The translations under genes and the position numbers were made by a program. This document shows positions 40,044 to 43,360 of a DNA stretch of 43,360 nucleotides, piece after piece; positions within the stretch are counted from its first letter, which is position 1; every line of letters begins with the position of its first letter. The notes beneath the pieces were generated by a model. The model did no database searches. It was not told the DNA's origin and worked only from the letters and a program-made list of their open reading frames with translations. Location: contig JAFSNR010000013.1 in the NCBI GenBank assembly GCA_017443345.1, positions 1-43,360 on the forward strand. The letters are read 5' to 3'. This stretch comes from Prevotella sp. Its GTDB lineage: Bacteria; Bacteroidota; Bacteroidia; Bacteroidales; Bacteroidaceae.

Positions 40044-41588
40044 TTATTTGTTCTGTTGTCCAGTGAGCGAGCGGACGTATTTCATGAAACCGTCGATGAG
40101 GTCGATGCCCTTCCGATTGGGCGTTTCTATCAGCGATGCCCCGTTGTTGAACTGCATCACGGTCGCCTTGCCCTCCTCGAACACGGGCCAGTAGGGCAGA
40201 CCCTCCCCATTGGGATTACCACCCGTCTTGGCGAAGTTCACCCAGTACTGCTGCATCAGGTCGCTCACCTTCTTCTCCTGAGGATACTTGTCAGCCTCCT
40301 CGTCGAAGGCACCTTTCAGATACATCATATCGTCGGCATGGGCAGCCCCCCGTCGATTGCCTTTCGCATAGACGGTGCGATCCGACTTCTGTGCCAGATA
40401 AGCCGAATAGACGGGACTCTTGCCAGTCCTCTTCTGCGTGGTGGTCCAGGCATAGGCGGGCCATCCGAAGCCCACGTCGCGCACGAAGTCACGCATGCTG
40501 TAAAGCCGTTCCTCCTCCGTCGAGCCAGGGTAAACAGCCTTGGCACTGTCAGCCCACTGACCAGGCAGTTGACTGAACTGCTGCTCATACTGCTCCACGC
40601 TCACCGAGTCGAAATCCACGGCCCCCTCGTCGCTGTTGTGCATGATCAACACGGGCACGTCGTTGTAGCTGCCCTTCTCGTAGAGGGCGTAGATGGGCTC
40701 TGGAATCACGTAGCCGTCCACGATGGGGTTGCTGGCTGGGAAGTTCACGTCGTTGCCCGTCAGCTCCTTCGCATCCATCTGTCGCATCTCGTCGATCGAG
40801 CTCTTCTTCAGCTGGTTCATAAACATCCAGCCCAGCATCTGAGCCTGCTGCTCGTTCACCACATTGATGGCCGACATCATGGCACCGCTCTGACTGATAC
40901 AGGCACGGAACAAGCCCTTGGCCAGCGGTGATGCACATAGGACATGACAGCTCATGGCACCAGCCGACTCTCCGAAGATGGTCACCTTCGAGGGGTCGCC
41001 ACCAAAGTTCCTGATGTTACGCTGCACCCATTGCAGGGCGAATATCTGGTCGAGGATGCCGTAGTTGCCTGAATGGCCCACGGGCGACTCCTTGGCCAGC
41101 TCGGCATGCGCCATGAATCCCAGCGCCCCTGCACGATATTCGAGCGAGACGGCGACGACACCCCTGCGAGCCAGACTCTGCCACAGGTCGCCACCATAAT
41201 GCTCCGTGCGGAAGGCGCCACCATGGATGAACACCATCACGGGCAGAGCCTCGTCGACGCTCTTGGCAGGCGTGGCGACACTCAGGTAGAGACAATCCTC
41301 ACTCATCATGTCATACTTCACGTAGCTCTTCTCAGGCTGTGGAGGCCATTTGGCCACGTCCTCCGCCTTCAGCACACCCTCCCAGGGCTTGGCAGGCTGA
41401 GGCGCCTTCCATCTCAGTTCGCCCACAGGTGCAGCTGCGTATGGGATTGCTTTATACACGGCGAGGTCCGTGCCGTCGGGGGTAGCCTCCACCTCGCCAG
41501 TCTCTACGTGCGTTCTCATCAGCGGCTGCGCCTCCGCAGCCACCATCGCCATCAGTCCGCAGACCATCATGAATAGTTGTCTCTTCAT
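40044..41588 (-). CDS. Type B carboxylesterase, exported
   Basis: A 514-residue alpha/beta hydrolase. I chose the ATG at 41588 (MKRQLFMMVCGLMAMVAAEA, a signal peptide); the open frame extends nine bases to a TTG. Motifs: EDCLYLSVATP, the oxyanion loop VFIHGGAFR, the nucleophile FGESAGAMSCH, an acidic residue in the NSDEG region, and a catalytic His in RRGAAHADDM. This is the carboxylesterase type B (cholinesterase-like) family. Such enzymes hydrolyse esters and may serve acetylated or feruloylated glycans. The gap to the DUF2461 gene is 17 bases. Confidence 0.9.
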   Translation of the reverse strand: MKRQLFMMVCGLMAMVAAEAQPLMRTHVETGEVEATPDGTDLAVYKAIPYAAAPVGELRWKAPQPAKPWEGVLKAEDVAKWPPQPEKSYVKYDMMSEDCLYLSVATPAKSVDEALPVMVFIHGGAFRTEHYGGDLWQSLARRGVVAVSLEYRAGALGFMAHAELAKESPVGHSGNYGILDQIFALQWVQRNIRNFGGDPSKVTIFGESAGAMSCHVLCASPLAKGLFRACISQSGAMMSAINVVNEQQAQMLGWMFMNQLKKSSIDEMRQMDAKELTGNDVNFPASNPIVDGYVIPEPIYALYEKGSYNDVPVLIMHNSDEGAVDFDSVSVEQYEQQFSQLPGQWADSAKAVYPGSTEEERLYSMRDFVRDVGFGWPAYAWTTTQKRTGKSPVYSAYLAQKSDRTVYAKGNRRGAAHADDMMYLKGAFDEEADKYPQEKKVSDLMQQYWVNFAKTGGNPNGEGLPYWPVFEEGKATVMQFNNGASLIETPNRKGIDLIDGFMKYVRSLTGQQNK

Positions 41589-41608
41589 TTCTATCAATCA
41601 AAAAAAAG

Positions 41609-41815
41609 TTATAGGTTGTCTGAATCCAACAGCTTCTCAGCAAGAGCCTTGACTTTTTGATCAGTTATGGGCTCTTCAGACGAATACAACTGCTGCGTCA
41701 GCGGACTATTCATCACCAGTCCGGCAGCATCGCGTGGTTCAATGTCGTATTTAGAAACCAAATAGGCTGCAAGGTCAGCCATCAGGTCTTCAAATTTCAA
41801 ATACCTCTCTTCCAT
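41609..41815 (-). CDS. Small helical protein of the DUF3791-DUF3990 module
   Basis: A 68-residue acidic protein: MEERYLKFEDLMADLAAYLV, then SKYDIEPRDAAGLVMNSPLT, ending LAEKLLDSDNL. I recognise no named family. It starts five bases after the end of the DUF3990 remnant, on the same strand, so it is the third gene of that operon. Small proteins of this kind often follow DUF3990 genes in Bacteroidetes. It may be a second antitoxin or adaptor. Confidence 0.65.
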   Translation of the reverse strand: MEERYLKFEDLMADLAAYLVSKYDIEPRDAAGLVMNSPLTQQLYSSEEPITDQKVKALAEKLLDSDNL

Positions 41816-41819
41816 ATAG

Positions 41820-42096
41820 TTATTCTTTAATTAGTACTTTCAATGCTTTTTTACTGCAGAAACAGTATTGTGTGTATTCCTTGTCTACAAAGGCATCAGC
41901 GACAGGTCCGATTACCACATCATAGTCATGGGTAAAGGTTTCATCAGAGCGGTTCAGAATGCCTGCGTTTAGCCATCAAGTAGGCTCGCTGCCATTGGGG
42001 TGTCAGGTAGAATCCACGTCCAAAGTCGTTCATCGACTGACACATTTTCAGGTCAGGGTAAACAATCTCAACGTTGCTGCCATGCAATAGTCTCAT
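41820..42096 (-). pseudogene. DUF3990 toxin remnant
   Basis: The ATG at 42096 overlaps the stop of the regulator gene. The first frame reads MRLLHGSNVEIVYPDLKMCQ, then SMNDFGRGFYLTPQWQRAYL, and stops at 41944 after 50 residues. The LHGSN and DFGRGFYLT blocks are typical of DUF3990, an ADP-ribosyltransferase-like family paired with DUF3791. A shifted frame then gives THDYDVVIGPVADAFVDKEY and QYCFCSKKALKVLIKE, ending at 41820. These match the middle and end of the family, but about 70 residues are missing in all. The toxin is therefore broken by deletions and a frameshift, while its partner genes remain open. Confidence 0.75.
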
Positions 42097-42560
42097 ACGG
42101 CTTTCTTGAGTTTCTCACGATTCCTATTGCACACCTTGTCGAGGTCGTCGAGCAACGTCTGGCGCGGCAATGTCTGCTCATAGGCGTAGTTATCCTCCAT
42201 GAACTGGATACCCTTGTATATCAGCAGATAGCGGTAGGCATCGGCAAAGGTCATTTTCTTGTTATGGGCATACCATGTCACGCCTATCGTTACGAAGCGT
42301 ACACGCTCTACTCGTTTTTCGTCAGGCTCTTTCATGCCCATCACCTGAATACTGATCTTCTCTCCCATAGCATCCATCAGCAGCGCAGCATCTTCAAACG
42401 AGATATGGGTCAAGCCTTTCTCTATCTTACTGATACTGCTTTTGGGCAGGCCAACACGCTTACCCAGGTCTTCCTGAGTAATACCCTTGGCTTTCCTTAC
42501 TTGCTGAATTGTCGTACCCAGCATGCTGCCGTTTTCCTGTTTTTCGAACTTATTCTTCAT
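42093..42560 (-). CDS. XRE-type regulator fused to a DUF3791 domain
   Basis: A 155-residue protein. Residues about 15-70 form a helix-turn-helix of the XRE class (TTIQQVRKAKGITQEDLGKR, GLPKSSISKIEKG). Residues about 85-150 fit DUF3791 (RFVTIGVTWYAHNKKMTFAD, YRYLLIYKGIQFMEDNYAYE). DUF3791 is the antitoxin-like partner of DUF3990. A fused DNA-binding domain would let it repress its own operon. The stop overlaps the start of the DUF3990 remnant. A TATCTTTG promoter box lies 26 bases upstream. Confidence 0.82.
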   Translation of the reverse strand: MKNKFEKQENGSMLGTTIQQVRKAKGITQEDLGKRVGLPKSSISKIEKGLTHISFEDAALLMDAMGEKISIQVMGMKEPDEKRVERVRFVTIGVTWYAHNKKMTFADAYRYLLIYKGIQFMEDNYAYEQTLPRQTLLDDLDKVCNRNREKLKKAV

Positions 42561-42585
42561 AAACGAATCCTCCTATATGACGCTG

Positions 42586-42593
42586 CAAAGATA
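42586..42593 (-). promoter_or_regulatory. -7 element of the XRE-DUF3791 operon
   Basis: TATCTTTG on the minus strand, 26 bases before the ATG. A partial -33 match (TTTC) is 20-24 bases further up. Confidence 0.55.
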
Positions 42594-42680
42594 CGAAAAA
42601 TTTCCGAAATGAGAAACTTTTTGGAGTTTTTTTTCGTTTTTGCAAGCAAAACCGAATAAGAACATTTATAAATCGAAAAA

Positions 42681-42705
42681 GAGAGGCATCAAATCGATGC
42701 CTCTC
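42681..42705 (-). terminator. Terminator after the right-hand smalltalk gene
   Basis: Perfect 10-bp stem (42681-42690 with 42696-42705) and a five-base loop. On the minus strand it is followed by TTTTTCGATT. Confidence 0.85.
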
Positions 42706-42714
42706 TCTCTTTAA

Positions 42715-42816
42715 TTACACTCCCATGCACGACGTCGTGCCGAGGGCGGTGAGTACTGCTGAGATAATCGAGGCGAGAATCTGCAGCGACCACTTAAGCG
42801 TTTCCTTTTTCGTCAT
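42715..42816 (-). CDS. Smalltalk-family membrane micropeptide, second copy
   Basis: A 33-residue peptide beginning MTKKETLKWSLQILA and ending LGTTSCMGV. It has a basic head, one hydrophobic segment (LQILASIISAVLTALG) and a terminal Thr-Ser-Cys element common in smalltalk proteins. It starts 18 bases after the HU-like gene, and an AGGAGG-like element precedes it. Unlike the copy at 4262, no peptidase or amidase gene follows. A terminator comes directly after. Confidence 0.78.
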   Translation of the reverse strand: MTKKETLKWSLQILASIISAVLTALGTTSCMGV

Positions 42817-42834
42817 ACGCTACCTCCTTCCTGA

Positions 42835-43360
42835 TTAGTCGCCAAGGTCGAAGCCACCGCTTTCGCCGCTCTTAGTGAACGTCTTAGACGCTACCTCAGA
42901 GGTCTCACCGTCGAGGATGGCAATGGCCTTGATGGTCGTGGTGGCGCTCAGAGTGATCGCCTCGCTGTAGAGCGTGCTCTCTGCTGAGGGATCGCTGCCG
43001 TCAGTGGTGTAACGAACCTCTGCGCCCTGAGGACCCTGGATGGTCACCTGAGTGGAGTCAGTGAACGGAGACGTTCCCGAGATCTCAGGAGCCATCACGT
43101 TCTCGGTCTCTGAGCCCGTCGAAGAGCCTCCGTTCTGCGCCTTCCACTCTGCCACAGCAGTGGCGATGGGCTTCAGAGTAGTCACGCTCTTCTCCTTGCC
43201 GTTGATGGTCACCTTCTGGGTAGCGATGATGTTACGCAGCTCCAGCGTGCAGTGATCCTTGAAGGCAGGGCCACAAAGGTTGTCCAGCTTGGTCGAATCG
43301 GGCAGGAATCGGATGTGGATTGCCTTGACGACGTCGTTCGGATTCAGACCGTCCATAGCC
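42835..43360 (-). CDS. HU-like DNA-binding protein with chitobiase C-terminal domain (partial, runs off right edge)
   Basis: The last 174 or so residues of a minus-strand gene. The first visible part, LNPNDVVKAIHIRFLPDSTK, matches the end of the HU/IHF-like core of Bacteroidetes proteins. After a linker (NGGSSTGSETENVMAPE) comes a domain of the chitobiase/beta-hexosaminidase C-terminal type: VTIQGPQGAEVRYTTDGSDP, then STLYSEAITLSATTTIKAIA. The gene ends GESGGFDLGD. Such Ig-like domains are usually seen in exported carbohydrate-active proteins, so their presence on a nucleoid-type protein is unusual, though known in this order. The smalltalk gene follows after 18 bases. Confidence 0.82.
   Translation of the reverse strand, partial: AMDGLNPNDVVKAIHIRFLPDSTKLDNLCGPAFKDHCTLELRNIIATQKVTINGKEKSVTTLKPIATAVAEWKAQNGGSSTGSETENVMAPEISGTSPFTDSTQVTIQGPQGAEVRYTTDGSDPSAESTLYSEAITLSATTTIKAIAILDGETSEVASKTFTKSGESGGFDLGD

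Noticed and set aside
1-43360. The HU-like fragments at the two edges could be one gene on a circular molecule.
   Set aside because: Joining the ends puts the two parts out of frame by one base, and roughly 40-60 residues of the HU core would be missing. They are more likely two separate copies.

Overview
The window looks like chromosomal DNA from a gut or rumen Bacteroidales, most likely Prevotella or a close relative. Promoters follow the Bacteroidetes pattern (TTTG near -33, about 20 bases, then TAnnTTTG near -7). A SusC/SusD pair heads a polysaccharide utilisation locus. The families BT4734-like, DUF3987, DUF4421, DUF2461, smalltalk and chitobiase-domain HU proteins are typical of this order. 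No rRNA, tRNA or CRISPR array was seen.

Left part (1-5670) is an accessory block. A minus-strand operon (3320 to 407) encodes an unknown protein, a BT4734/VirE-type primase-polymerase-like protein and a DUF3987 helicase-like protein. It ends at a strong terminator, after which an HU-like gene leaves the window. A divergent plus-strand operon (4262-4998) holds a 28-residue smalltalk protein, a two-helix membrane protein and an M15 peptidase, which resembles a lysis cassette. Between them lies a coiled-coil gene broken by a frameshift at a run of seven A.

Defence island (5660-14660). A compact structured RNA of about 140 nt, with its own promoter and terminator, lies on the minus strand at 5665-5805. 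A second, roughly 330-nt structured region precedes a phospholipase D/SNF2-type helicase gene that stops just after its Walker A motif. A complete C5-methyltransferase restriction-modification cassette with two paralogous endonuclease genes follows. Next is an Eco57I-type adenine methyltransferase gene that lacks its usual N-terminal region. The cassette therefore seems to have replaced the end of the helicase and the start of the methyltransferase gene. ORF6N, a disrupted accessory gene, and an antitoxin with a truncated PIN toxin complete the island.

Metabolic region (14890-27404). A class A acid phosphatase and a GH78-BNR fusion lie on the plus strand. They face a minus-strand SusC-SusD-GH140-CE12 locus. 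Together they suggest degradation of pectic side chains (rhamnogalacturonan).

Core-like region (27630-41590). This holds a DUF4421 protein, an ABC exporter, a lipid A-type PAP2 phosphatase coupled to an EptA-like transferase, ResB and CcsA for cytochrome c maturation, a sensor kinase overlapping a kinase-dead paralogue, GreA, a small secreted protein, DUF2461 and a type B carboxylesterase.

Right end (41600-43360). An XRE-DUF3791 regulator is followed by a decayed DUF3990 toxin and a small helical protein. A second HU-like gene, carrying a chitobiase C-terminal domain, precedes another smalltalk gene. Tandem heptamer repeats recur at several places, mostly in frame inside genes.
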